Notes under the pieces: model-generated
The model's database searches: none
The model's input: the letters and a program-made list of their open reading frames with translations, nothing else
What the model was told of the DNA's origin: nothing
Shown: in pieces, positions 36,170 through 47,834 of the stretch
Layout of the letters: each line of letters opens with the position of its first letter
Position numbering within the stretch: position 1 is the first letter of the stretch
Made by a program: the position numbers and the translations under genes
Assembly (NCBI GenBank): GCA_028829895.1
Contig: CM054182.1
Span: 90,730,546 to 90,794,545, forward strand
Direction of reading: 5' to 3'
Source of the DNA: Sinotaia quadrata
Lineage: Eukaryota > Mollusca > Gastropoda > Architaenioglossa > Viviparidae
DNA length: 64,000 nucleotides

Positions 36170-36200
36170 GCTCATTTCTGCCGTTTAGTAGTTTACATAC
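36058..36200. repeat. CA microsatellite inside a roughly 70-bp duplication
   Basis: CA runs at 36076-36094 and 36131-36169 are each followed by a CGCTCATT...CGTTTAGT-GTTTACA segment, so a unit made of a CA tract plus unique sequence has been duplicated and the second CA tract is longer. T-runs follow at about 36291-36325. Confidence 0.9.
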
Positions 36201-36522
36201 ACAGAAAAAAAAAACCAGCTTTGATTTATTTTTTTTACTCGAAAAACACAGACCAAGCAATGTGCTATTCTTCACTTTGTCATTTTATTGGGTTTTTTTT
36301 TGGTTTTTTTTTTTTTTTTTTGTTAAAAAATCAAATCTTGATTCTACGTCTGTCGAATGCTCTAGAAATGCGTGTGCCATTTCCTCTATACCAACAGTTT
36401 TGACGACCTTGACCAGAGGAAATGTATTTATAACAAACGGCACCACCCCTACAACAATGCCACAAGTCTGCATCCCCTTCTAGAGTAGACTGCAAGTCGA
36501 ATTTCACCACTGAGTTCGTTGC

Positions 36523-36675
36523 TGCTGATTTATTGTTTGAATGTAGATGACAAATCAGCTACAAATGAGAACTGCTGATTTATTGTTTGAATGTAGATGA
36601 CAAATCAGCTACAAATGAGAACTGCTGATTTATTGTTTGAATGTAGATGACAAATCAGCTACAAATGAGAACTGC
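36523..36675. repeat. 50-bp minisatellite, about 3.1 copies
   Basis: GCTGATTTATTGTTTGAATG then TAGATGACAAATCAGCTACA repeats exactly every 50 bases. Each unit holds an inverted pair, GCTGATTT and AAATCAGC, separated by 20 bases. Confidence 0.97.
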
Positions 36676-36679
36676 TCTG

Positions 36680-37720
36680 TTTCGGTACTGTGTAATGCAG
36701 TAGCTATAATTACATTTCACAACAACTTTATCCAGTTACGGCTGGTGTCTGTTGACAACATTAACTGTCAAGTTTAGTGTAGAGTGTTTACAACAATCAG
36801 TTCTCCCCACTTAAATTAAATGCTGGTGTGCATTTACAATAATATGGGTATGCAGCCCTAAATTTGGTTAGCGTATGTCACGCTGTCTACAATAAGCACA
36901 GGTTGTCGGGCGTTGACCTAGGTATCGTGACTGTTAGCATTACGACATTTGTACATGATTAAGAATAGTAAGCAGTCCTAACCGAAGTAGGGCGTTTCCT
37001 ATCAGAGCTATCAAATAAACAAACACAACATATACAAGTAATTGAAGTACATAGTTATTTGTGTTTCATCCTGAATTTGTTCCCATGTCGGTCACGGATG
37101 TGAAATTATTTTTTTGTAAAAACTACACACCTCCAACAGGAACTATTTTCAGAACTCACTTCCGGTAGAGAGAGAAAGTCTCTCCGACAGGAACTATTTT
37201 AAGAATCCAATTCCTGCAAAGTCAGGAAGTCGCTTTCAGTCGGGCTTATGGGAGTGAAGATGATTTTCTTACTATTTTGATTTGACATGTTATAAGATAT
37301 GAATAGAAATATTTAGTGTTAAAACTTGAGACAGGGCATGTGTCAAGGTAAAATTGCATGCAAGTTCGAGTTTGCTACTTTGAAAACGTTGGAGAGTGGG
37401 TGGGGAGAGTTTTGTGCTTTTGAAATAGATCATGCAGGATAGTCTGCAAGATAACTAATTTACCGAAAGGATTACGACTAATGAGGCAATTGTGCATGGA
37501 GTCTCTGTGGCAATAAAAACTAATGCTATCACATAAAGGGGCATAACTCATTATACAGGCTCTGGGGCGATAAGAACTATCACATAAAGGGACATAACTC
37601 AGATTTTAGCATTTTCTCAGCCTGGTCACTACGATTCTAACACTTCGACTTTTAACAAAAGATTAGCTTTTTCAAATGATACTGGATTTCTTAAACTCAA
37701 ACTCTAGCTTTACATTTGAA
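36680..37720. other. Spacer with short duplications
   Basis: A duplicated GACAGGAACTATTTT segment of about 50 bp occurs at about 37130-37215. Two AAAGGGRCATAACTC motifs lie at 37535-37549 and 37586-37600 within a duplicated CTATCACATAAAGGG context. No gene recognised. Confidence 0.6.
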
Positions 37721-37723
37721 ACA

Positions 37724-38112
37724 ATTACATTAGCCATAAGCATTGCACACAAGTAATTACGTTAGCCATAAGTTTAGCACGCAAGTAATTACGTTAGCCA
37801 TAAGTTTAGCAGGCAAGTAATTACGTTAGCCACAATTTTAGCACACACGTAATTACGTTAGCCATAAGTTTAGCACACAAGTAATTACGTTAGCCATAAG
37901 TTTAGCACACAAGTAATTACGTTAGCCATAAGTTTAGCACACAAGTAATTACGTTAGCCATAAGTTTAGCACACGAGTAATTACGTTAGCCATAAGTTTA
38001 GCACACAAGTAATTACGTTAGCCATAAGTTTAGTACACGAGTAATTACGTTAGACATAAGTTTAGCACACAAGTAATTACGTTAGCCATAAGTTTAGTAC
38101 ACGAGTAATTTT
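37724..38112. repeat. 32-bp minisatellite, about 12 copies
   Basis: The unit is GTAATTACGTTAGCCATAAG then TTTAGCACACAA. Some late copies alternate CACAAG and CACGAG. The period is not a multiple of three and no long frame results. Confidence 0.97.
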
Positions 38113-39724
38113 GTATAAATATACGAGTTATATGTATTGTCAATGTAAATTTACGATCTTTCTGTTATAAAGTAAGTCTACACTTCTACTGATTGTGATC
38201 ATTGTAAAAATTATATTTATTTACTTTGACTTATTCTCTCCTTTCGCACATCAGATCCAGTTTTGCGTGAGTGGTCTAAACTGCGTTTGCAACCCGCTAT
38301 TTGTTCTGTCATTAAAAGATTATCTTTACAACTTTGTTCAATAGGTCCAGAATTATGAGAACTGTCAGGGGTAAGATGCAAGTATAGTTTTCTTAAAACC
38401 CTTATTAATCCCTTTTATATTTAAACCCTATAACCAATTAAAAACCAACAATTAAATAAATCCACTTAAAAATATATATGTACCTATTAAGACGTTGAAT
38501 AAAAAATAGAAGCTATTCTGGCAATTTATGCTTGACAGCCCTAAAACACAGAATCACGTGATCTTGAAGCCAATTAAATTATTTTTTCTTGCACACCTGT
38601 ATATAAGTTCAGTCAAAATTGTGAACAAACCACTTGTCTTGAATGCTCAAGCCGTAAAATGGTTCACGTTTGACCAGCCAAGTTCTTCTGATGGTTATAT
38701 GCCAACCGCTTCTTTTGTCATTGCTTCATCTACCTGAACTGTACACAGTTATAGATTTCACTGGGTATGAATATTTTGTGGTCTGAGTCGACCAACATGC
38801 AGCAGTGTTAAAAAATCCAGTCAAAGACTTTAAAACAAGTATGCCAACGTTTGTGATGGTAAACTTCAAGCATGGCCACTACTTTTTTTTTTTAACTCAC
38901 ATGTCATTCAAGAAGCAACCTTGCATCACAGACCACAACATTCCAAGGGCTGATAACTCCGCCAAGCACTACTGTTGAATCAGGTGAATCATTCTAAATT
39001 TAGTTCACTCTTGTTGTCTTTTCTCTATGATTTTTTGACTTTGTTTTCCACAAACATAAACTGTAGTGTTCAACCAAATAACGTATGTGACTTTGATATC
39101 GATGAAAAGCAAAGTCTCTAAAAACTGTATATTGATTTCAAAGTTTCTATGAACAGTGCAAGAGACTCTAAAGAACCCTATATCAATGTATAAGAACTCA
39201 TGAACAATTTAGTATTCATTGTGAGAGTTCTATTAGGAGCTAGTTAGGAATTTAAATCCAGATTTGATAAACAATTTTTATTTTCTTTCTTTTATTATTG
39301 CCTTGTGACTACTATTTTTGTTTGCACTTGTTAAACTTATTCATTGCATTGAATAAATTTGTTGTTATTTGTTAGCACTTCCACTTCCGTGTTTTAGGAA
39401 GGAGATATATAGCTTTGGGGGTGGGGGCTAAAATTTGAATATATTAAGTCAGTCATAACATGTTTTGGGAAATGTTTCCCCTGAGTTAAAGATGTGTGGG
39501 GTGCAGAAAGCTTATAATTCCTAGAAGTGTACATGCTTGCAAGGGGTGTAGGAATTTCTCAATGGGTAAAACTTGGGGACAAAAGAATAGAATATTTAAT
39601 GAGTATTGTTCCTGAGGTCTGAACCAGTTTCTCCAACTGCAATTGACAATGACCCATCATGGGTGGGAGTAGATGGATTAAGAGGTTTGGAAAATACTTG
39701 CTTAAACCCACCCATACCACACTA
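38113..39724. other. Single-copy spacer
   Basis: 1.6 kb of AT-rich sequence with no arrays. No frame longer than about 75 codons; nothing recognised. Confidence 0.5.
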
Positions 39725-40330
39725 TGTATCCATCTTTAGCTACATTCTTTCTTATAATCAAGTCTCACAGCATAATAAATACAACAGTATTTATTATCCC
39801 GATACAAGCATACAGCATGATAATAAATAGAACATATCAACTTTATGAATATATTCATAATGTCAAGTGTTTAGCATACTACATATGGCTTCTTAGTTCA
39901 CAATTTGTAGAAATAATAGTCTACTCACACAATACATCGCTGTGTAAAACACAAGTATAACATAACAATAGCAAAATGCATTAAATATTTCTAAATCCAT
40001 TCTCTCAATCAGTCAGTTAACTCACCATTAAGCTAATGGCTGCATTTAATGACCGGACTTCTTGCTACTCCAAATTCAAAGTGATTAGACAATAGAATTC
40101 TATACAGCAGGTTAACTTTTGATCTCATCCCATTGGCTGGTCTCGTTCTCGTAAATCTTAACCATTGGATAATTAAAACTACTCATCCATCTAAAACCAA
40201 TTTAGATCATATCAACAAGACTAGCACATTCTTTACCTGAGTTGTTTAATTTCAGATTTGACAATTTAAAATATCAGCACAAGCAGTGCCTAAGGTCTGA
40301 TCACTTTGACACTTAACGACTTATATAACA
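39725..40330 (+). repeat. Dispersed element E, copy B
   Basis: Same landmark order as copies A and C: CAGTATTTATTATCCCGATA, AATGTCAAGTGTTTAGCATA, ACAATAGAATTCTATACAG, CTTAACCATTGGATAATTA, then AATATCAGCACAAGCAGTGC. It lacks the CT expansion and internal duplication of copy A and is closest to copy C by eye. Confidence 0.88.
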
Positions 40331-42215
40331 TTCAAGATTCACAAATGGTCGTTATGAGACGCTCCTTAGCATCAAATGACCCTCGTTAACTGAATCCGAA
40401 TTGATTACACAAGTGTGAACTCCCCATAAAAAGTCAAGCAGGGGTCGAAATGTGAAGGACGCAGAAAGTTTCCCTAGACAGGTGCTGGACACAACACCAA
40501 GAAGGAAGACGGCACGCGAGGAATTCTTGATGGACGTTGGACTGATTAATATTTAATAGCTGAAGCGGCACATCTGGCCTCCTATTTCTTCTTCTCTCCA
40601 ACGAACTTCTTCATTCAGAAACTGCGCAGCATCTTTAACGAAATAAACATGACCTTGGCCTTTCATCAGTTTAATGTTTGTGGGGTGCTTTCAACATTGG
40701 CCGGGTTAGGAGAATTGCTCTTTCGAGAGACAAAAATCGTTATCAATGTTTACATTTATTTGTACTGTTAATGTGTTATCTTATCATTCGATTGACTTAA
40801 AGGTATATCAAGTTAACTAACTAACACTCATTTTTAGTGCGGCTGATTCAGTTTTTTCCATGGAAGTTAATTTCAGACAGGGTGAAAGTAATTGCGGTAA
40901 AGAAACTGAAAGAGAGGTGAACGCATACAAACAACATGTGACGCGCGCGGCCGGAGAGAAACAAAGATGACCTCTGTCTGACCTTTTGAACCCGAATAAG
41001 GAGGATAAACGCTGAGAAAACCAGGTCAAGCTGCAAACCGCCCACAGGTAAACAACACGAGCACTAATATGTACCTCCTTCGGATCCACACACTCCCGCC
41101 CGCCCATTCATGTGCGTCAGCCTTGGTCATTAGCACAAAAAACTTGGCAAGTCGCCACCCATTTTGTACCTGTGTGAGAGGGTGCATGAGAGAATTTGGT
41201 AGTTTTAGTTCCTAACTGTACGCGAAATTGATTAGTAAACATCAAAGCAGTTTGGATCCATACTTATTACGACTCTTTTTTGCTTTATTATATCCTTGTA
41301 TGTGTAATCAATACTCTGGTATTCTGTATCTGACATTTTCTGGAAATCACGGCTGACGTCCAGTCAGGGTGTGTTATCTAGCAGCAACTGTCCAGGCCGA
41401 TAATGTAGTACGGTACAAGATTGCACTCTAGTACATTGGTACCGATGTGATTGGGAGTGGGGATCCATCCATACATGTACATACAAAGTTTTCACGACAT
41501 AAGAAACACGCGAAGAATGATTAATTCATTTAAACTCCAGGTATAAGATTTCTAGCAAATCATATGACTGACATCAAGCAACTTCACAAGCTAGTCCACA
41601 AAGTCCGATTTATCGGTGTCCTTTAAATTTATTGTTTACAATTTCTTTCACTGTTGTCCGACTGACTCCAGATCAGTTCTAATAGCAATAGCAATAGCAA
41701 TATCATGCCTCTCACTCATTATCTGCCAACAGAAGAATCCTTACAGAGCTGTTTGAAATTGAAAACCTTCGACATTAATTTATCGTCTAACATGACAAAT
41801 AACAAACTAGATGTATTTATATACATTTTTTGTGTTGGTGTTGGTGGTCAGAGTGATGTGGAATAATGTACATGCACTAGAAGTACCTGGAAAACAGCAA
41901 TTAGGCGTGTGGTCGTTTTTGGTAGGGAGATAATACACTAGAATTAAAGAGATTATTAGGATAACGTTTTGCTCGCTTAAGCCCGAGTACCCTCTGTATT
42001 TCCTGAAGGTGCACAATGAGGCGTGAAGTAAAGTCTCGGAAGAATGCCTACCTTGTGACACCTGGACATGGAGGAATGCGGGGATATTCCACATGTATGG
42101 GGATGCGATTGTTATCCGAGTTTCTTGCTTGGTTGAAGTTCATTTATTTTCATGAGGTCTTTCTAAAGTTCCTTTAGCTACTCATCCACAAAATCCTTAA
42201 TGTTGGAACTGCATA
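40331..42215. other. Single-copy spacer
   Basis: Non-repetitive except (CAATAG)n near 41685. Minus-strand frames at 40817-41107 and 41807-42094 are about 95 codons with no motif and are not supported as genes. Confidence 0.45.
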
Positions 42216-42221
42216 CAAAGC

Positions 42222-42290
42222 CTCACTCACTCACTCACTCACTCAATCTATCAATCAGACAATCAATCAATCAGTCAAGTTTTAATTATT
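42222..42290. repeat. (CACT)n / (CAAT)n microsatellite
   Basis: About six CACT units followed by imperfect CAAT/CAGT units, ending about 130 bases before copy 2 of the 1.2-kb duplication. Confidence 0.95.
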
Positions 42291-42423
42291 CTAAAATTTC
42301 TTCATAATAAAGGACATGAAAACATGTTTGCATGATTTTTGTTTCTTCCAAGAAAGCAGAGTATCTGTGTGCTCGTTATTGATTTTTCTACAAGAAAGAA
42401 ACTACATATTGCATAGCATGTGT

Positions 42424-43582
42424 GTGGAGTAAATTTGTCTTTCCCTATTTCTAAACTTAATAATTATATATTTGTTGTCAATGTTAAAGTGACACGACCA
42501 TGGCCACTGCTTATGCTGATATTTTTAAGTGTCATAGTTGGAGTAAACAACTCAGGTAGAGAATATGCTAGACTTGCTGATGCAATCCAAACAGTTCCCT
42601 CTGGATGAGTAGATTTTGAGACTAATAGTCTCCTACTTGCTCATAACAAATTCACTCATTGGAGATGGACCAAAAGATGTTTTGTTGAAGAAAGTCCTAT
42701 ATTCTAATCACTTTGATTTTTTATGAGACTCGAGTATGATCATAAGGCGACCATTAGCTTATGGTAAGTTAAATGACTGTTAAAGAAATGTGCTTAGAAA
42801 TATTTCGTACATGCTTACTATTGATCTCTGATTTGAAATGGAGAATGCGTATGTAATTGAACCATTATTTCTATGTTCACTAATATGATTACATTGTACA
42901 TTATTCTTGTGAATTTTGAACAATGCTATATTTCTTATGCTGTGTGTGTATCGGGTTAATGAATATTGTTGCAGGATTTGTAAGTTGAGAATGTGCATGA
43001 AAGAGAAAGGAGTTTAAAGATGAAATATGCCTGAAATTTAATTTAACTTTTGAAGAAAAGCATACTATTTTTATTTCGTAGTCCTGTACTTAATTAACAG
43101 TGACTACTGTACTCTACCAGATCATGTTGCTGTGTGAATCAATTAACTCTTCAAACTTATCAGTAAACATGATGCTTTTAAGTTGATTCCTTTGAATCTC
43201 ATTCGAGAGTCAATACGGTGAAAAGTGAGGCTTTAGTTAGATCTTGAGGATTCAGGAAGATTGTTTACAACATTCTTCATTACTGGCACACAAAGATTCT
43301 AAAATATTCTGCCTGATGTGCTTTGATAGTGCACGCGAAGTTCTGGACAATTCTCCATGGTGTGCTTTGTGAGTGCATCGAAGATTCTGGAACAGTTGTG
43401 TAAAGTGTCTAGAAGGGGTACTTTGGAATCATCCCTAAATAAGAAAAACAGCAACTTGCTGCAAATTGCATGATTGTGAACATGTACCAGTGACAGCTGC
43501 CATCATTGAAAAGATTATGTAGATTGACTATAATTATCTTGATGGAATGTGTCCATGAACTTGATTATGTATATGTTAATTT
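42424..43582 (+). repeat. Dispersed 1.2-kb duplication, copy 2
   Basis: Partner of 7003-8221 in direct orientation about 35.4 kb away. It holds the intact version of a short reading frame that is broken in copy 1, and is followed at 43706-43711 by AATAAA. Downstream of about 43582 the two copies no longer align. The similarity is spread evenly over frame and non-frame sequence, which argues against strong protein-level selection. Confidence 0.85.
42513..42608 (+). CDS. Short ORF (31 codons) in duplication copy 2
   Basis: An ATG frame reads a hydrophobic stretch (MLIFLSVIVGV) then NNSGREYARLADAIQTVPSG and stop. A C-terminal Gly before the stop is the donor for peptide amidation in neuropeptide precursors, but 31 residues is far shorter than a typical precursor. 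The frame extends upstream without an ATG to at least 42420, so this could instead be the end of a terminal exon followed by a 1.1-kb 3'-UTR ending near AATAAA (43706). In copy 1 the equivalent frame has a TGA and a two-base insertion. Chance is a strong alternative. Confidence 0.13.
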   Translation: MLIFLSVIVGVNNSGREYARLADAIQTVPSG

Positions 43583-43705
43583 GACTGCTGATGTCTATGC
43601 TAGGATAGACTGAACGATTGTCTACTGTTAATCAAACATCGTTGTGATGTGGTGTAAATGTCGATGCTCTTCGATTATATTCCTATGTTGTATATTTGTT
43701 GATTT

Positions 43706-43711
43706 AATAAA
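43706..43711 (+). promoter_or_regulatory. AATAAA polyadenylation-type hexamer
   Basis: A canonical AATAAA about 1.1 kb downstream of the short frame stop at 42608 and just beyond the end of the duplicated block. In AT-rich DNA the hexamer is frequent by chance. Confidence 0.2.
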
Positions 43712-43739
43712 TTTGCTTTTAAATTTATTGATCTTCTTG

Positions 43740-44085
43740 CACATATATTAAAACTTATGTTGGAGTAATAGTAGGTGGATGGGGGCTCGTTAAATATAAA
43801 TAAAAGACGGACTTTTATTACTCCATGGTAAGAAGTTTACAACCTACAGAAAACATTATGCAACAGTAAAAGTCTATCTTGTTATTGGGTAAAGAGTATA
43901 GTTTTACGGCACCCTTATAATCCGACAAGTGCAAGACAGATTGGTCCTGTGAGACAATTTTATTAATAACTATAAATTAAGATTCTCGATCACTTGTAAT
44001 TAATTATGTGTTGTTAATTAATAAATAATAATCACAACGAGTGAAGGGTGCCTAGAGAGGTGTCACAGTATCTGTATGCACGTTT
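43740..44085 (-). repeat. Dispersed element D, copy 2 (inverted)
   Basis: The reverse complement aligns with 31655-32035. The most obvious match is ATTACAAGTGATCGAGAATC followed by TTAATTTA (at about 44004-43977 on the minus strand), flanked by matching TCTTACCATGGAG and CCACCTACTATTACTCCAAC blocks. It begins within about 160 bases of the end of the 1.2-kb duplication. Confidence 0.75.
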
Positions 44086-44868
44086 TTATTTTTTCTCCGA
44101 GAAAAAAGATTGCTGTTTGAATAGTATCTAAGTACATTTTCATGTACTATTACTTACATTGGTTGCCTGTGAAACTTCTAGGTAATTACTAATTAGTTTA
44201 GATCAGTTTTCTGTTTTACACTTTTCTTCTATTGCACTATGAATCAGTCATGCTTAAATTAATAACAACAGCAACAATGTATTTTAAGAAACGAAAGATG
44301 GATAAATGCGAACAAGAACACGAAGAGAAAGAAGAAAGTAAAAAGCCTATTAAACACTGCTGTGGAAAATTCATTTAAATAGCCTAGTAATCGAAATGAA
44401 ACTTGCTGCCGTTATTACAAAAATACTTGCAAATATCCATAGCAACCGTAAGACCTCTCCTTGCTCTTGGGTAGCACGATTTCTATTAAAACCAATACAA
44501 AGAACCAAAATGCCTCCAACAGGAAACTAATCCTTTCAAAAATAGAAATCCCAGAAATGCAAGCAGTTGAAATTCTGGTTGAATACGACAATAGAAATAG
44601 CAAAACAAAAGAAAAGAAACAATGCAAAACTTACAGGGTGCTTTCCCTTTCGCTTCCCGTTAGAACTGCAAGATTTTTAGGCTGTTTGTTCTTTTTCCAT
44701 CAAAGTTTGCAGAAATGATTGAACTGCTCAAATGTTTGAAATCCCTCAGGGTGTGCCTGTTAGGTCTTATTTGGAATTAATTCGACTTGGAACGCACGCA
44801 AACGTGCATACATTCACAAGGAAATAAACAAGCACTCTTTCTGTCACACATACATTTATGCAAGCACG

Positions 44869-44906
<38 letters not shown>

Positions 44907-45180
44907 TGATAATAATAAAATTAAGCAAGAATATCACACTTTGTTTAAAACAGAACTTTCAAAATTCTCAGTTTTTTTTATCATACGTGCAGCAGATGTA
45001 GATACTATCCCATTAATGACTCATGTAATGCTGTGTATGACGACTACACAGTTATTGGTATGTAGCACTAGATATGATATTCCAAAGTGTCAACTACTGC
45101 AACCTGCCACCACAAGCTGACCCGTAACTGTCATTTACAATAAGCAAATTTACAAACTATAGGCCGTATTTCAGTACTGC
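44086..45180. other. Single-copy spacer
   Basis: AT-rich; the only simple repeat is (CA)n at 44871-44901. No gene found. Confidence 0.5.
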
Positions 45181-45202
45181 CTTTTCTTATTATAATTATT
45201 GT

Positions 45203-46163
45203 TCTGTTTTATACGTTTCTGTATGGTTAATCAAATTGACGTGGCTTTTTGACGTGTTTTGTACGTTTCTGTACGGTTAATCAAATTGACATGGCTTTTT
45301 GATGTGTTTTGTACGTTTCTGTACGGTTAATCAAATTGACGTGGCTTTTTGACGTGTTTTGTACGTTTCTGTACGGTTAATCAAATTGACATGGCTTTTT
45401 GATGTGTTTTGTACGTTTCTGTACGGTTAATCAAATTGACGTGGCTTTTTTATGTGTTTTATACGTGTCTGTATGGTTAATCAAATTGACGTGGCTTTTT
45501 TATGTGTTTTGTACGTTTCTGTACGGTTAATCAAATTGACGTGGCTTTTTGACGTGTTTTGTACGTTTCTGTACGGTTAATCAAATTGACATGGCTCTTT
45601 GACGTGTTTTGTACGTTTCTGTACGGTTAATCAAATTGACGTGGCTTTTTGACGTGTTTTGTACGTTTCTGTACGGTTAATCAAATTGACGTGGCTTTTT
45701 TATGTGTTTTATACGTTTCTGTACGGTTAATCAAATTGACGTGGCTTTTTTATGTGTTTTATACGTTTCTGTATGGTTAATCAAAATGACGTGGCTTTTT
45801 TATGTGTTTTATACGTTTCTGTATGGTTAATCAAAATGACGCGGCTTTTTTATGTGTTTTATACGTTTCTGTATGGTTAATCAAAATGACGTGGCTTTTT
45901 TATGTGTTTTATACGTTTCTGTATGGTTAATCAAAATGACGCGGCTTTTTTATGTGTTTTATACGTTTCTGTATGGTTAATCAAAATGACGTGGCTTTTT
46001 TATGTGTTTTATACGTTTCTGTATGGTTAATCAAAATGACGCGGCTTTTTTATGTGTTTTATACGTTTCTGTATGGTTAATCAAAATGACGTGGCTTTTT
46101 TATGTGTTTTTTACGTTTCTGTATGGTTAATCAAAATGACGCGGCTTTTTGGTGTGTTTTCTA
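45203..46163. repeat. 50-bp minisatellite, about 19 copies, two subfamilies and 100-bp dimers
   Basis: The unit is GTACGTTTCTGTACGGTTAA then TCAAATTGACGTGGCTTTTT and GACGTGTTTT. The first half carries GTACGG/AAATTGAC; the second carries GTATGG/AAAATGAC with TATGTGTTTTAT. In the second half GACGTGG and GACGCGG alternate strictly for eight units. The start of the array similarly alternates GACGTGG and GACATGG. Confidence 0.97.
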
Positions 46164-46180
46164 CGCGCTAGATTTCTCTT

Positions 46181-46308
46181 TTCTTTAATAAGGGTTTTGT
46201 TTAAATATCCACGAAGTTACCATGTTATTATTTGTTTTTTCTTTAATAAGGGTTTTGTTTAAATATCCACGAAGTTACCATGTTATTATTTGTTTTTTCT
46301 TTAATAAT
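46181..46308. repeat. 58-bp tandem duplication, about 2.2 copies
   Basis: TTCTTTAATAAGGGTTTTGT starts at 46181 and 46239, with a partial third TTCTTTAATAA at 46297. It directly follows the 50-bp array. Confidence 0.96.
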
Positions 46309-46661
46309 TATGCTTTTAAAATATGTCTACGTGTGTCCAACATTTTGTTTGGTCCATAGACGTTTAGTAATCTGTTTCAACTCCTGGAAAAGTTCCATCT
46401 TAAATATTTATGGTCATAGATTTATCTTTTCCTGCTTTAAAAGATACGTTTCTGGACACTCTCTCACTGGCTCTCGAAGCTCATTGGTTCTTGTTCGAGA
46501 CACAAGTAGGTCACTGACTACTGCAGTTATTACGGAGATACATTTAGGTCTCTGTCTAGAGTCGATACTACCGAGACCCAAGTGGGTCACTAACTATAGT
46601 CGATATTGTGGTAGTGTTAGAACTCCAGTAGTGAAGTAGACAGAGTACAATCGCCATACTG

Positions 46662-47213
46662 CACATTTCTAGTGCAGTACCGGCTTTTGTGCAGACTTGT
46701 AGTGCAGTACCGGCTTTTGTGCAGACTTGTAGTGCAGTACCCGCTTTTGTGCAGACTTGTAGTGCAGTACCGGCTTTTGTGCAGACTTGTAGTGCAGTAC
46801 CCGCTTTTGTGCAGACTTGTAGTGCAGTACCGGCTTTTGTGCAGACTTGTAGTTCAGTACCCGCTTTTGTGCAGACTTGTAGTGCAGTACCGGCTTTTGT
46901 GCAGACTTGTAGTGCAGTACCGGCTTTTGTGCAGACTTGTAGTGCAGTACCGGCTTTTGTGCAGACTTGTGGTGCAGTACCCGCTTTTGTGCAGACTTGT
47001 GGTGCAGTACCGGCTTTTGTGCAGACTTGTGGTGCAGTACCGGCTTTTGTGCAGACTTGTGGTGCAGTACCGGCTTTTGTGCAGACTTGTGGTGCAGTAC
47101 CGGCTTTTGTGCAGACTTGTTGTGCAGTACCGGCTTTTGTGCAGACTTGTAGTGCAGTACCGGCTTTTGTGCAGACTTGTAGTGCAGTACCTGCCTGTGT
47201 GCAGACTTGGGTT
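46662..47213. repeat. 30-bp minisatellite, about 18 copies
   Basis: The unit is TAGTGCAGTACCGGCTTTTG then TGCAGACTTG with an exact 30-base period. Variants: ACCCGC for ACCGGC (roughly alternating in the first seven units) and GGTGCAG for AGTGCAG (a run of five to six units). The unit is free of stops in several frames on both strands, giving decapeptide-periodic frames including a minus-strand ATG frame 46568-47359 of about 263 codons (QVCTKAGTAL repeats) that extends into unique flanks. Confidence 0.98.
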
Positions 47214-47830
47214 AATGTTATTTTAGAGTAAACACCTGAAGTTGTAAGTATTTTAGAATTAATTTGATAATTAATAACAATTTGATAATTGATTTGTGAA
47301 CCAATGATCTGCGACAGCCAATGAGAGAGTGTGCAAACAAGTATTTTAGCATGATGCATCTGCAAATTAATTGAGCATCAATAATCCAGGATTTCTAGAA
47401 CCGAATTCCAAGATAGTCTCGCTTTATGGAGTATTTGGTCGAGAAGTCATCAAGCAGAAAAGAGTAGATTCAAAAAAGAGAATAAATGCAGAAAAGAAAC
47501 AACAAAAAAAAACCCCAACGGATTTTGCAAAAATAATAGAAAAAAGAAGAATGACAGAAAGCAGCAAGAATGCTGATGAGATAGCAGACGTAACTCAACC
47601 TGTGAAGGAATGCAGTCACACACCTGCTTGCTAAGCTCACGCTCAGCTATTGTAATTGCGCAGACGTTAGAGTAGAGGAGGTGGGAGAGAGAGAAAGTAC
47701 AATTGATGAAAACGAACATATGTTAGGTCAAAATCAAGGAGAAATTCTAGAGATATATGCAAGGACCAGTAATGTTGTCTTTCTATTTTGTCATTGTGAA
47801 ATAAACTCCGTGTGAATTTGTAGATAACGC
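47214..47830. other. Single-copy spacer
   Basis: A plus-strand frame at about 47371-47634 is Lys-rich without motif. Nothing supported. Confidence 0.5.
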
Positions 47831-47834
47831 TCTT

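Noticed and set aside
35926..36483. 185-codon plus-strand frame
   Set aside because: It crosses two CA microsatellites and several T-runs and has no motif outside them.
46662..47213. CRISPR-like regular repeats (also the 29-bp arrays at 11 and 48.8 kb)
   Set aside because: Units are head-to-tail with no unique spacers, the DNA is eukaryotic in character, and no cas-like frames are present.
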